Source: an uncultured Hyphomicrobiales bacterium (GTDB lineage Bacteria > Pseudomonadota > Alphaproteobacteria > Rhizobiales > Hyphomicrobiaceae). From it: a stretch of DNA of 51,634 nucleotides. The notes below the pieces were generated by a model. The model had not been told where the DNA came from, searched no databases, and saw nothing but the letters and a program-made list of their open reading frames with translations. Shown here one piece after another: positions 15,951-24,262 of the stretch. Location: assembly GCA_902826715.1 (NCBI GenBank), contig CADEFX010000004.1, positions 1 to 51,634 on the forward strand, in the 5' to 3' direction. The first letter of the stretch is position 1. Each line of letters starts with the position of its first letter. The translations under genes were made by a program, and so were the position numbers.

Positions 15951-16680
15951 GGCTCAGGACATTGTCATGGCCTTCGGGGCCTTCAAGGCTGTGGATTCGG
16001 CATCGGTGACCGTTTCCGAGGGTGAAATCCTTGGCCTCATTGGGCCGAACGGTGCTGGCAAATCGACCTTCTTCAACTGCCTCACCGGCGATCTGGTGCC
16101 GACGTCGGGCACGGTGCAGTTCAACGGCGCGGATGTCACGCGGCTGACACCGGAGGCGCGTGCGCGGCTGGGTATCGCCCGCACGTTTCAGGTGCCGCTC
16201 ACGTTCGAGTCCATGACAGTTACCGAAAATGTGATGATCGGCGCCTTTCTGCGCTACCCGGACGCCAAGACATCACGCGCCAAGGCGCTGGAGGTTGTCG
16301 AGCGCGTAGGTCTCTCCGCGCTCGCCGACGCGCCGGCGCGGAGCCTGGGAACACCTGGCCGCAAGCGCCTCGAGATCGCGCGTGCGCTGGCATCCGAGCC
16401 CAAGGTGCTGCTGCTCGACGAGGCGATGGCCGGCCTGACGCCAGCTGAGATTCAGCGCGCCATTGAACTCGTGCGCAAGCTTCATGGCACCGGCATCACT
16501 TTGGTCATCGTCGAACACATTATGGAGGTGATCAACTCCCTAGCGCAACGCGTGATCGTTTTCCATCAGGGAAAGGAGATTGCGCGCGGCGCGCCCAATG
16601 AGGTGGCGCGTAACGAGCGCGTCATCGAAGCCTATCTCGGGCGGCGGCACGCGCAGCGCATGGCCGAGGCCAGGCGATGA
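15940..16680 (+). CDS. livG: ABC transporter ATPase LivG
   Basis: A cytoplasmic ATPase subunit of 246 residues. Walker A is GPNGAGKST at residues 35-43, Walker B is VLLLDEAMAGL with D160-E161, and the switch His is in VEHIME near residue 190. The region where the LSGGQ-type signature belongs reads SLGTPGRKRLEIARAL (135-150). This keeps the downstream part but diverges from the LSYGQQRRLEIARAL typical of LivG, which is worth noting. The LivG-specific insert between Walker A and signature (VPLTFESMTVTENVMIGA) is present. It heterodimerises with LivF. Confidence 0.93.
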   Translation: MLLEAQDIVMAFGAFKAVDSASVTVSEGEILGLIGPNGAGKSTFFNCLTGDLVPTSGTVQFNGADVTRLTPEARARLGIARTFQVPLTFESMTVTENVMIGAFLRYPDAKTSRAKALEVVERVGLSALADAPARSLGTPGRKRLEIARALASEPKVLLLDEAMAGLTPAEIQRAIELVRKLHGTGITLVIVEHIMEVINSLAQRVIVFHQGKEIARGAPNEVARNERVIEAYLGRRHAQRMAEARR

Positions 16681-17396
16681 CCGCGCCGCTGCTCAAGGTC
16701 GAGCACCTGGAAGTGCGCTATGGCGACCTGATCGGCGTCGCCGACGTTTCTCTCGAGGTGCCGCCAGGCAAGATTGTCGCTCTGCTCGGATCGAACGGCG
16801 CCGGCAAGACGACGACGCTCAATGCTATCATCGGCGTCGTGCCGACGAGTAGCGGACGCATCGTCTTTCGCAGCGAGGATATTGCGGGCATGCCGGCCTA
16901 TGCCGTCGTCCGCAAGGGGGTGGCACTGTCGCCCGAAGGTTGGCGGCTCTTCGTGCAGCAGAGCGTCGAGAATAATCTTATGCTCGGGGCTACGCCGCTT
17001 GCCGACAAATCGCGTATTGGCGGCCTCCTGGAGCGCGTCTACACGCTCTTCCCTCGGCTCGCGGAGCGTCGTAAGCAGCAAGCTGGCACCATGTCGGGTG
17101 GTGAACGGCAGATGCTTGCGGTCGGACGTGCGCTCATGAGCGATCCGCAATTGCTCCTGCTGGACGAGCCCAGCCTCGGCCTGGCCCCCGCTGTCGTCGA
17201 GACCATGTATGAGACGTTCGTCAAGCTGCACGATACAGGCTTGACCATTCTGCTCGCCGAGCAGTCCGTTGATCTGGCGCTCGAGGTTGCGGACTACGCC
17301 TATGTGCTGCAGGTCGGCCGTGGCGCTCTGGAAGGCCCCGCCAAGGAATTGGCCGGAAACGCCGAGGTGCAGCGCGTCTATCTCGGCATTGGCTGA
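16677..17396 (+). CDS. livF: ABC transporter ATPase LivF
   Basis: The second ATPase of the importer, 239 residues. Walker A is GSNGAGKTT (38-46), the signature is MSGGERQMLAVGRAL near 140, and Walker B is LLLLDEPSLGLAP. SPEGWRLFVQQSVENNLMLGA is the conserved Q-loop region, in which family members usually have E-x-R-x-x-F. It starts inside the last codons of livG (ATGA overlap) and ends the operon. It converges on the Crp/Fnr-type gene with about 10 nt between stops. Confidence 0.94.
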   Translation: MTAPLLKVEHLEVRYGDLIGVADVSLEVPPGKIVALLGSNGAGKTTTLNAIIGVVPTSSGRIVFRSEDIAGMPAYAVVRKGVALSPEGWRLFVQQSVENNLMLGATPLADKSRIGGLLERVYTLFPRLAERRKQQAGTMSGGERQMLAVGRALMSDPQLLLLDEPSLGLAPAVVETMYETFVKLHDTGLTILLAEQSVDLALEVADYAYVLQVGRGALEGPAKELAGNAEVQRVYLGIG

Positions 17397-17401
17397 GCTT
17401 C

Positions 17402-17421
17402 ATCCTTCAAGACTGAAGGAT
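17402..17421. terminator. Hairpin between convergent livF and Crp/Fnr gene
   Basis: ATCCTTCA (17402-17409) pairs perfectly with TGAAGGAT (17414-17421) around an AGAC loop. It overlaps the last codons of the minus-strand regulator and lies directly after livF. No U-tract follows on either strand, so if it stops transcription it is an atypical bidirectional terminator. Confidence 0.35.
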
Positions 17422-18114
17422 CGCCGCCGATAGCGGGCTGCGGTCGCACAAGCCGCCCCAGTCCAGAACGTGCACCAGGTGCCGGCCCTGCGTCGTCAGA
17501 AATCCGTGTTGCTGCAGATCGGACATGATGCGGCTGAGCGTATCGGGGTTGAGGCTCAGGTAGTCGGCGATATCGGCCCGCAGCATCGGCAGCCGCAGCG
17601 CGCATCTGTTGGATACAACCCGGCCCTGCCGGAGGCCGCTAAAGATAAGGAACGAGGCGACCCGCTGCTCTCCGCTCAACGAGCCCAGCATGATATTTGC
17701 AAATACAAGCCGTTTGATCATCGCCGCGGAGAGGAGTTGATAATCGCGCAAGACGTCGGGGAGCTCCGTGAACAACGGCTTGTGCCGCTTCTGTCGCAAG
17801 CGCCAGAGTTCGCAAGCTTCGATCGCAAACAAGCGAAGATGTGGGAGAGCGGGCAAGAGCGACACTTCCAAAAGGTCGCCGGCGCATCCGAAATCGATGA
17901 TCTGGCGATGCGTCACGCCCGTCTCGATGGCAATCGTTCCCGAATGCACGAGATAGGCGCTGTCAGGGGCGTCAGTCGGCAAGGCAAGTTGTTGGTGGCG
18001 CGACAGGCGCACAGGCGTTCCTGCCCGGGCAAACACATCGGTCAGCGCAGAAACGGCGGGATGGGGTTTGGCCGAGATGCGAAGCTCTGCCACCGCGGCA
18101 ACATCGGAGGTCAT
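17407..18114 (-). CDS. Crp/Fnr-family transcriptional regulator
   Basis: A 235-residue regulator with an N-terminal cNMP-type beta-roll (about 30-110), a long dimer helix (about 118-145) and a C-terminal helix-turn-helix (about 177-200: LRADIADYLSLNP, then DTLSRIMSDL). The recognition helix reads D-T-L-S-R at 191-195, a close variant of the E-T-x-S-R of FNR/FixK proteins. The N-terminal four-cysteine pattern of oxygen-sensing FNR is missing; the only cysteines near the sensory domain are Cys77 and Cys101. It therefore resembles FixK/DNR-like members more than Fe-S FNR. A perfect FNR-like palindrome lies about 93 bp upstream of its start, between it and ftcR. Signal and targets are unknown. 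Confidence 0.9.
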   Translation of the reverse strand: MTSDVAAVAELRISAKPHPAVSALTDVFARAGTPVRLSRHQQLALPTDAPDSAYLVHSGTIAIETGVTHRQIIDFGCAGDLLEVSLLPALPHLRLFAIEACELWRLRQKRHKPLFTELPDVLRDYQLLSAAMIKRLVFANIMLGSLSGEQRVASFLIFSGLRQGRVVSNRCALRLPMLRADIADYLSLNPDTLSRIMSDLQQHGFLTTQGRHLVHVLDWGGLCDRSPLSAAILQS

Positions 18115-18197
18115 GGTCGGATGCCTTCATCGGCAGCGTTGCTGAGGCCCTTAACAATGTGTTGCAACCTTGCCATGATTCGGCGGCGTCACATCCA

Positions 18198-18217
18198 TTT
18201 CTGATCTAGATCAGAAA
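18198..18217. promoter_or_regulatory. Perfect 20-bp FNR/CRP-type palindrome
   Basis: TTTCTGATCTAGATCAGAAA is identical to its reverse complement. The inner CTGAT-N4-ATCAG differs from the FNR/FixK consensus TTGAT-N4-ATCAA only at the outermost position of each half. It lies between the divergent Crp/Fnr-family gene (start 18114) and ftcR (start 18406), so it could serve autoregulation and the flagellar master regulator. The symmetry is direct observation; the binding protein is inferred. Confidence 0.7.
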
Positions 18218-18325
18218 CCAACTTGGGATTGTGCTGGAATCGGCGTGCGAACACGTGTCCTTTGTGCTTGGCGCGTAATTCATCGAATCGCCGCTTCCTT
18301 CCATCGTTTTGCGTGAATGTTCGTC

Positions 18326-18347
18326 GCCGTGCGCGCGGGTGCACGGC
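18326..18347 (+). other. Hairpin in the ftcR leader
   Basis: GCCGTGC (18326-18332) can pair with GCACGGC (18341-18347) around an 8-nt loop, about 58 nt before the ftcR ATG. It could be a structured part of the 5' leader. In GC-rich DNA such a stem may also be chance. Confidence 0.3.
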
Positions 18348-18405
18348 GGTCGTTTCGCGACTCTATGCATGTGCAGAGGCTACGTTTGCGGGGGAATGCT
18401 GGCTG

Positions 18406-19077
18406 ATGATCGTTATCGTGGATGACCGCGAGACTGTGAATGGCGGTTACACGTCCTGGTTCGGCCGTGAGGGGGTCTCGGCCACGGGCATCGCGTCAAC
18501 CGATTTCGACAACTGGGTCAAGACCGTCTGCGAGCGCGACATGCTCGCCGTCGAAGCCTTCCTGCTCGGCGATTGCCAGGGCCGTGCCGGACTTCCAAGA
18601 ATCATCAAAGGTCGCTCGTCGGCTGCGGTCATAGCCATGAACGACAACAAGTCCTTGGAGGACACGCTGGATTTGTTTGCGGCAGGCGTGGACGATGTCG
18701 TGCGCAAGCCGATACACGTGCGCGAACTGATGGCGCGCATCAAGGCGATCCGCGGCCGGCAGCGCGCGGAGGCTGGACATGTCGACATCGGAGAGATCCG
18801 GGTCTTCGCAGACGGGCGTGACCCCGAAATCCGGGGCCAAGTGCTCACGCTTCCCAGGAGAGAGCGCCGGATCCTTGAATATCTCGTGGCCCACAAAGGC
18901 GGACGCGTGACGAAGGCGCAAATTTTCAACTCTGTTTACGGCCTCTTCAATGAGGACATCGACGAGAACGTCGTTGAGAGCCACATCAGCAAGTTGCGCA
19001 AACGGTTGCGGCACCGGCTCGGCTACGACCCGATCCATTCCCAGCGGTATCTCGGCTACAGCCTCGCGCAGGCCTGA
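18406..19077 (+). CDS. ftcR: OmpR-type flagellar master regulator FtcR/Rem
   Basis: A 223-residue orphan response regulator. The receiver domain (1-115) keeps the acidic pair D6-D7 in IVIVDD and the lysine in RKP (K101), but the strand that normally ends in the phospho-acceptor Asp reads [11 protein letters not shown], placing Glu50 at that position. The C-terminal winged helix (about 130-220) has [20 protein letters not shown], then [13 protein letters not shown] as recognition helix. FtcR (Brucella) and Rem (Sinorhizobium) activate hook, basal-body and other flagellar genes, and sit next to flgE as here. The ATG at 18406 is chosen because receiver domains begin with this strand and a G-rich site (GGGGGAA) lies upstream. 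No sensor kinase is adjacent. Confidence 0.9.
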   Translation: MIVIVDDRETVNGGYTSWFGREGVSATGIASTDFDNWVKTVCERDMLAVEAFLLGDCQGRAGLPRIIKGRSSAAVIAMNDNKSLEDTLDLFAAGVDDVVRKPIHVRELMARIKAIRGRQRAEAGHVDIGEIRVFADGRDPEIRGQVLTLPRRERRILEYLVAHKGGRVTKAQIFNSVYGLFNEDIDENVVESHISKLRKRLRHRLGYDPIHSQRYLGYSLAQA

Positions 19078-19230
19078 TCCTTCGGGCCTCGGTGAAGAGG
19101 TTGCGCGTCTAGTGCGCATGCAAGGCGTGCGTCGTTCGCAAGGTGGGCCTGGTGGAGGCCAACCAGCTTCGCGCAAGATTGGAATGGTCTTTTGTAAGCG
19201 ACCGAAGCTGCGACACAGGACCGAACGCCC

Positions 19231-20484
19231 ATGAGCCTTACGGGAATGATGAGAACGAGTATCTCCGGCATGGCCGCGCAGGCCAATCGGCTGGGCACGG
19301 TCTCGGACAACATCGCCAACGCAAGCACCACGGGCTACAAGCGCGCATCCACGGAATTTTCTTCTCTGATCCTGGCGTCCGGCTCCGCCGACTACGTGCC
19401 GGGCGGTGTGGAGACCCGGATCCGCTACGGGATTGCCCAGCAGGGCGCCTTTCAGTTCACGACGTCGGTCACAGATCTCGCCGTCAGCGGCGATGGCTTC
19501 TTCGTCGTGTCCGATCCCGATGGAACGCCCTACCTGACGCGCGCCGGCTCCTTCGTTCCGGACGGCGAAGGCAATCTCGTGAACGCCGCAGGCTTCAATC
19601 TGATGGGTTACGCGTTGAATGGCGGTACGCCGGCGGTTGTAGCCAACGGCTTTGCCGGTCTCACTCAGGTCAGCATCGGGCAGCTCGCACTGCAGGCTGA
19701 TCCTTCCAACGCCGGCAATCTGTACGTGAATCTGCCCTCGACCGCGACGGCGGTGGGGCCGCTCCTTGTGCCATCCGCAAACGCCCCGGGCGCAGAGTAC
19801 ACGGCCAAGACCTCGATCGTGGCCTACGACAACCTGGGTGCCGAGGTCACGCTTGACGTATACTACACTAAGACCGGCCCCAACGCGTGGGAGATGGCCG
19901 TTTTTGATCGCGCCAACGCGGCTCCCGGTGGCGGCTTCCCCTATACGGGCGGCGCCATCACGAGCGTGCCGATGACGTTCGACGGCACCACCGGGCAGCT
20001 TTCCAGCGCGGGCTCGTTCTCCTTCACCGTGCCGAACGGCGCCGCGCTTACCCTCGACATTGGCCAGACCACCCAACTCGCTGGTGACTACTCCATGCGG
20101 GATGTGCGGATTAACGGCAATGCGCCGAGCGCCGTGGAGCGGGTAGAGATCGACGACAGCGGCATCCTCTACGCCGTATATGAGAATGGCGCGCGCGCTC
20201 CAACGTTTCAGATACCGCTCGCTCGAGTGACCAGTCCCGACAATCTGCAGCCGCTCGCAGGCAACGTGTACTCACCCAGTCTGGATTCAGGCGACGTGCA
20301 GATGGGATTTGCCGGGTCGTCCGGCTTCGGCACCGTTGTTTCCGGTGCGCTTGAGAAGTCGACCGTCGATATCGCCACCGAGCTGACGACGATGATCGAG
20401 TCGCAGCACAGCTACACCGCCAATTCGAAAGTCTTTCAAACCGGCACCGAGCTGATGGAAGTGCTGATCAACCTCAGGCGCTAG
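19231..20484 (+). CDS. flgE: Flagellar hook protein FlgE
   Basis: A 417-residue structural subunit of the hook, exported through the flagellar type III apparatus. The N-terminal rod-hook motif is SDNIANASTTGYKRASTEF (about residues 25-44), followed by the FlgE-specific segment VSGDGFFVVSD, then YLTRAGSF. The C-terminus has ELTTMIESQHSYTANSKVFQTG, the conserved axial helix. A D1/D2 insert spans about 140-330. It follows ftcR by 153 nt without an obvious CtrA or sigma-54 site and is the first structural gene of block 1. Confidence 0.96.
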   Translation: MSLTGMMRTSISGMAAQANRLGTVSDNIANASTTGYKRASTEFSSLILASGSADYVPGGVETRIRYGIAQQGAFQFTTSVTDLAVSGDGFFVVSDPDGTPYLTRAGSFVPDGEGNLVNAAGFNLMGYALNGGTPAVVANGFAGLTQVSIGQLALQADPSNAGNLYVNLPSTATAVGPLLVPSANAPGAEYTAKTSIVAYDNLGAEVTLDVYYTKTGPNAWEMAVFDRANAAPGGGFPYTGGAITSVPMTFDGTTGQLSSAGSFSFTVPNGAALTLDIGQTTQLAGDYSMRDVRINGNAPSAVERVEIDDSGILYAVYENGARAPTFQIPLARVTSPDNLQPLAGNVYSPSLDSGDVQMGFAGSSGFGTVVSGALEKSTVDIATELTTMIESQHSYTANSKVFQTGTELMEVLINLRR

Positions 20485-20527
20485 CGAAGGTTCTCGCGTT
20501 CGCGGAATTCCTTAAGAAGGCTGTAGA

Positions 20528-22000
20528 ATGACACTCTCTGTCGGTCTTGGTATCGCCAATTCCGGACTGTCAGTCACGGCGGACCAGACCGCGGTCGTCT
20601 CGCGCAACGTTGCGAACGCGGGAGATCTGTACGCATCCAGAAAGACGGCAAACATCGTCACGGCGGCGGGCGGCGGCGTCCGCCTCGCGTCGATAACGCG
20701 TGTGTTCAATGACGCATTGTTTCGCAACGTGTTGTCGACCACCTCGGTGGCGAGCGGTCAGCGCGCCGTCCTGGACGCGCTGGATATGCTTGATCAAACG
20801 ATCAACGACCCTGAGCTCGATGCTTCGCCCGCTGCTCTTGTTGGCAAGCTTGCAGCGGCGCTTCAGCACTATGCCGAGGCCCCGAACGACACCGTTCGGG
20901 CCCGTAGCGCCATCTCGGCCGCGAGCGATCTGGCCAGCGGATTGCGGGCTGCATCTCAAACTGTCCAGCAAGTGCGCCAGCAGGCGGACAAGGATCTCAA
21001 CAGCTCTGTTGGCCGCATTAACACTCTCCTGTCTCAATACGAGACCCTGAATAACGCCATTGTCAAAGGCACCCGCGTCGGCGCCGATGTGACGGATCAA
21101 CTCGACGCACGCGACCGCGTCCTGGCCAGCCTTTCGGAAGAGGTTGGCATTCGCACGGTGTCGCGTGCAGATGGCGATATGGCAGTCTTTACCGACAGCG
21201 GCGTCACGCTGTTCGAAGGATCGCCCCGCTCGGTTACCTTTCAATCGACAGCCAACTTCGGTGCGGCCACGCAAGGCAATGCCGTCTACATCGACGGCGT
21301 CCCGGTCATCGGGGCATCGGCCACCATGCCCGTGGCGTCGGGTCGTCTGGTCGGACTGGCGGCCGTGCGCGATGATGTTGCGGTCACCTATCAGTCGCAA
21401 CTCGATGAGATTGCGCGCGGGTTGGTCGAGACCTTCGCGGAGAGCGATCAAAGTGCCGTGCCGGCACTGCCCGACGTCCCGGGTCTGTTCACGTACCCGG
21501 GCGCGCCTCCCATGCCTCCGACGGGCACGCTTGTCGTCGGTCTGGCGGCCTCGATCCGCGTTGCGGCAAGCGTCGATCCGGCTCAGGGCGGCAACCTCAA
21601 CCTGCTGCGCGACGGCGGCATCAGCGGGAATCCGGCCTACGTCTACAATGCGTCAGGCGCGTCGGCCTTTTCCGACCGCCTCCAGGCGCTCGTGGACGGC
21701 ATGAACATGTCGCGGGCCTTCGACCCTGCGGCTCAATCGGGGTCAGGGGGTACCATCGCTAACTTCTCGGCCGCGTCCGTGGCGTGGCTGCAGGAGGCGC
21801 GCACCTCCGCCGATGCTGACGCGGAGTATCGCACCGCGCTGCTGGAACGCTCGACCGAGGCCTTGTCCAAGGTCAACGGGGTCAACCTTGATGAAGAAAT
21901 GACCGCCCTTTTGGAGCTGGAGCGGTCGTACCAGGCATCGTCGAAGCTCATCACGATGATCGACAGCATGTTCGACGCCCTGCTGACGGCGGTGGGATAA
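20528..22000 (+). CDS. flgK: Hook-filament junction protein FlgK (HAP1)
   Basis: A 490-residue hook-associated protein that joins hook to filament. The N-terminus has GIANSGLSVTADQTAVVSRN, then VANAG, the axial motif in which HAP1 proteins carry N-x-A-N-A. The central part includes AVLDALDMLDQTINDP and the coiled helix with LNSSVGRINTLLSQYETLN. The C-terminus GVNLDEEMTALLELERSY then QASSKLITMIDSMFD is diagnostic. AAGAAGG lies about 10 nt before the ATG. It is followed by flgL after only 5 nt. Confidence 0.95.
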   Translation: MTLSVGLGIANSGLSVTADQTAVVSRNVANAGDLYASRKTANIVTAAGGGVRLASITRVFNDALFRNVLSTTSVASGQRAVLDALDMLDQTINDPELDASPAALVGKLAAALQHYAEAPNDTVRARSAISAASDLASGLRAASQTVQQVRQQADKDLNSSVGRINTLLSQYETLNNAIVKGTRVGADVTDQLDARDRVLASLSEEVGIRTVSRADGDMAVFTDSGVTLFEGSPRSVTFQSTANFGAATQGNAVYIDGVPVIGASATMPVASGRLVGLAAVRDDVAVTYQSQLDEIARGLVETFAESDQSAVPALPDVPGLFTYPGAPPMPPTGTLVVGLAASIRVAASVDPAQGGNLNLLRDGGISGNPAYVYNASGASAFSDRLQALVDGMNMSRAFDPAAQSGSGGTIANFSAASVAWLQEARTSADADAEYRTALLERSTEALSKVNGVNLDEEMTALLELERSYQASSKLITMIDSMFDALLTAVG

Positions 22001-22005
22001 CGGCC

Positions 22006-23055
22006 ATGAAATCCACCTTCATATCGACCCGCGCCATCTCCGAGGCCACGCGGCTGTCGATGATCAAGATGCAGGCGAAGCTCATAGTGGCTCAGAAAGA
22101 GGTTGCCACCGGGCGTCTTGCGGATGTCGGCAAAAGCTTGGGTCACCAGGCCGGCCAGACGGTCTCCCTGCGCCAGGAGCATATGCGCCTTTCCACCATC
22201 ATCGATACCAATACGGAGGTGGCGACGCGCCTGGAGCTCACGCAAGCATCAGTCAAGCAGATGCTGGACGGTGCGCAGAGCTTCCTGGGCCAATTGATCG
22301 GCGCGCGCAACAGCGAAACCGGGCCGGGAGTTATCAAGGGGCAGGCCGACGGCGCGCAGGCAGCCTTGATTGACACGCTGAATGCGGCCTTCAACGGATT
22401 GCACCTTTTCGCCGGCATCAATACGGACGTCAAACCGCTCGCCGACTACAACCAGACGCCGCCCGGGGCCAGCAAGCAATCCGTTGCCGATGCCTTCCTG
22501 ACGGCCTTTGGCGTGACGCAGCAGGATCCGGCGGTCAACGGTATAGTACCAGCGGATATGCAAACCTTTCTCGACGGCGCGTTCGCGGATTTGTTCGACG
22601 AGACACCATGGGCCGCGAACTGGTCTTCCGCCGCCGATCAGAATCTGCGCAGCCGCATTTCCACGCAGGAGCTTGTCGACACCTCGATCAATGCCAATGA
22701 GCCGGGCATTCGCAAGCTGGCCTCGGTCTACACGATGCTGGCCGATCTCGGCGTCGAGAATCTGAACGACCAGACGTTCCAGACCGTTGTCGATACAGCT
22801 ATTCGCTTTCTTGGCGAAGGCATTCAGGACATGGCCAAGATGCAGGCCAATCTCGGTATCGCGCAAGAGCGTGTCGAAGTGGCCACCGAGCGGATGTCGC
22901 TCCAGATCGACATCATCACCACGCACATCGGCACGCTTGAATCGGTCGATCCCTATGAAGCATCGACCCGCCTGTCCACGCTCATGACGCAGATCGAGAC
23001 ATCATACGCACTCACGGCTCGCATCCAGAGGCTGAGCCTTCTCAATTACCTGTAA
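22006..23055 (+). CDS. flgL: Hook-associated protein FlgL (HAP3)
   Basis: A 349-residue flagellin-like junction protein. The N-terminal helix MKSTFISTRAISEATRLSMI and the region MQAKLIVAQKEVATGRLADV correspond to the flagellin N-terminal coiled coil. QAALIDTLNAAFNGLHLFAG is the FlgL-type central motif. The C-terminus contains LSTLMTQIETSYALTARIQR and ends in LSLLNYL, as in other HAP3 proteins. It completes the hook-junction set with flgK. Confidence 0.93.
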   Translation: MKSTFISTRAISEATRLSMIKMQAKLIVAQKEVATGRLADVGKSLGHQAGQTVSLRQEHMRLSTIIDTNTEVATRLELTQASVKQMLDGAQSFLGQLIGARNSETGPGVIKGQADGAQAALIDTLNAAFNGLHLFAGINTDVKPLADYNQTPPGASKQSVADAFLTAFGVTQQDPAVNGIVPADMQTFLDGAFADLFDETPWAANWSSAADQNLRSRISTQELVDTSINANEPGIRKLASVYTMLADLGVENLNDQTFQTVVDTAIRFLGEGIQDMAKMQANLGIAQERVEVATERMSLQIDIITTHIGTLESVDPYEASTRLSTLMTQIETSYALTARIQRLSLLNYL

Positions 23056-23094
23056 GCGCGGGAATCGCAGGTTCAACGGATCGAGGAGAGAAGA

Positions 23095-23442
23095 ATGTAC
23101 AAGTTCTCATATGCGGAAGTTCTGGAGGATGCACCTCAGGCTTCCAGGGAGCGCGAGCGACAGGCGCTGGATCATTGCATCAGTCTGCTGCGGGCGGCGG
23201 ATGCGCGCGGGCCGCAATCGCGCGAAGCCACGGAGGCTTTGCTGTTCCTACGCAAGCTGTGGACGACCCTCATCGAGGATCTGGCCAGCCCCGAAAACGA
23301 TCTGCCGCAGGCACTGAGGGCAGATCTGATTTCGATCGGTCTCTGGGTCATGCGTGAAGCCGATGACATCCGCCTGGAGAAATCGACGAGCTTCCAGGAT
23401 CTCATAGAGGTCTGTGCGGCAATATCCGAGGGCCTCAAATGA
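23095..23442 (+). CDS. flaF: Flagellar biosynthesis regulator FlaF
   Basis: A 115-residue cytoplasmic protein of the FlaF family, known only from alphaproteobacteria, where it promotes flagellin translation or secretion. The family N-terminus YAEVLEDAPQASRERERQAL and the segment LLFLRKLWTTLIEDLASPEN are clear. A strong GAGGAGAG ribosome site precedes the ATG. The stop overlaps flbT by four bases (ATGA), matching the functional antagonism and coupling of FlaF and FlbT. Confidence 0.95.
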   Translation: MYKFSYAEVLEDAPQASRERERQALDHCISLLRAADARGPQSREATEALLFLRKLWTTLIEDLASPENDLPQALRADLISIGLWVMREADDIRLEKSTSFQDLIEVCAAISEGLK

Positions 23443-23864
23443 AGAGTTTGCGGATCTCTCTGCGAGCCGGCGAAAGAATTTATGTGAACGGCGCCGTCCT
23501 GCAGCCGGACCGCAAGGTTTCGCTCGAGTTTTTGAACGACGTCGTGTTCTTGCTAGAGAGTCATGTCATCCAGGCGGAGGAGACGACCACGCCGTTGCGA
23601 CAGCTCTATTTCATCGCGCAGACGATGTTGATGGAGCCCTCGAACGCTTCGGCCACCTTGAAGCTCTTTGAAGCGTCGTATGCTCTGCTCCAGTCGTCGT
23701 TAGAGAATGATGAGATTCTGACGGGTTTGGCGAAGGCTTGGGATCTCGTGGCGGCGGATCGTGTCTACGAAGCCTTGAAAGTCATTCGCGTTCTCTTTCC
23801 GCTGGAGGCTGCCATTCTCGGCAAGCAGGCGGCCCGAAACAATTCAGCCCTGGAGATCGCATAG
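23439..23864 (+). CDS. flbT: Flagellin post-transcriptional regulator FlbT
   Basis: A 141-residue RNA-associated repressor of flagellin expression. The N-terminus has LRAGERIYVNGAVLQPDRKV, the FlbT signature, and LEFLNDVVFLLESHVIQAEE follows. In Caulobacter FlbT acts on the 5' untranslated region of flagellin mRNA. Here the only flagellin gene in the window (44089) has a 5' region long enough for such control. Its TAG overlaps the GTG start of flgD (TAGTG). Confidence 0.95.
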   Translation: MKSLRISLRAGERIYVNGAVLQPDRKVSLEFLNDVVFLLESHVIQAEETTTPLRQLYFIAQTMLMEPSNASATLKLFEASYALLQSSLENDEILTGLAKAWDLVAADRVYEALKVIRVLFPLEAAILGKQAARNNSALEIA

Positions 23865-24259
23865 TGATCGTCGATACAACAACCGCGGTTCCACCCGCAG
23901 CCCAGGCGCAGACGTCCAGCTCATCCGTCGCGCCCGACTACAACTCGTTCCTTCGGCTGCTGGTCGCTCAGATGAAGAACCAGGATCCGATGAAGCCGAT
24001 CGATGCAACCCAATACGTGTCGCAGATCGCTGCTTTCTCCAATGTTGAGCAGGCCGTGCAGACCAACGCCAAGCTCGACGCGCTCATGACCTCCTTTGCC
24101 CTGACGCAGGCGGACGGCGTCATCGGACGGACGATCACCTCGGCCGATGGCCGGACGACGGGCACGGTGACATCCGTCCGGGTCGTTTCGGGTGGCGCGG
24201 TGGCCGTTCTCGATACGGGGCGCGAGGTCTTGCTGGGCCCGGGCATTACCATCACCTGA
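23864..24259 (+). CDS. flgD: Hook-capping protein FlgD
   Basis: A 131-residue scaffold for hook assembly. The conserved FlgD block is YNSFLRLLVAQMKNQDPMKP, then TQYVSQIAAFSNVEQ at about residues 23-60. The C-terminal part (VIGRTITSADGRTTGTVTSV) gives the small beta domain only, so this is the short form usual in rhizobia rather than the 230-residue enterobacterial form. The GTG at 23864 is chosen because it overlaps the flbT stop and gives the family N-terminus; the frame continues upstream only as an out-of-frame reading of flbT. Confidence 0.93.
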   Translation: MIVDTTTAVPPAAQAQTSSSSVAPDYNSFLRLLVAQMKNQDPMKPIDATQYVSQIAAFSNVEQAVQTNAKLDALMTSFALTQADGVIGRTITSADGRTTGTVTSVRVVSGGAVAVLDTGREVLLGPGITIT

Positions 24260-24262
24260 ACC

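Noticed and set aside
18496..20076. 526-codon minus-strand frame opposite ftcR and flgE
   Set aside because: It is antisense to two certain flagellar genes, and its long length is explained by GC-rich codon bias.
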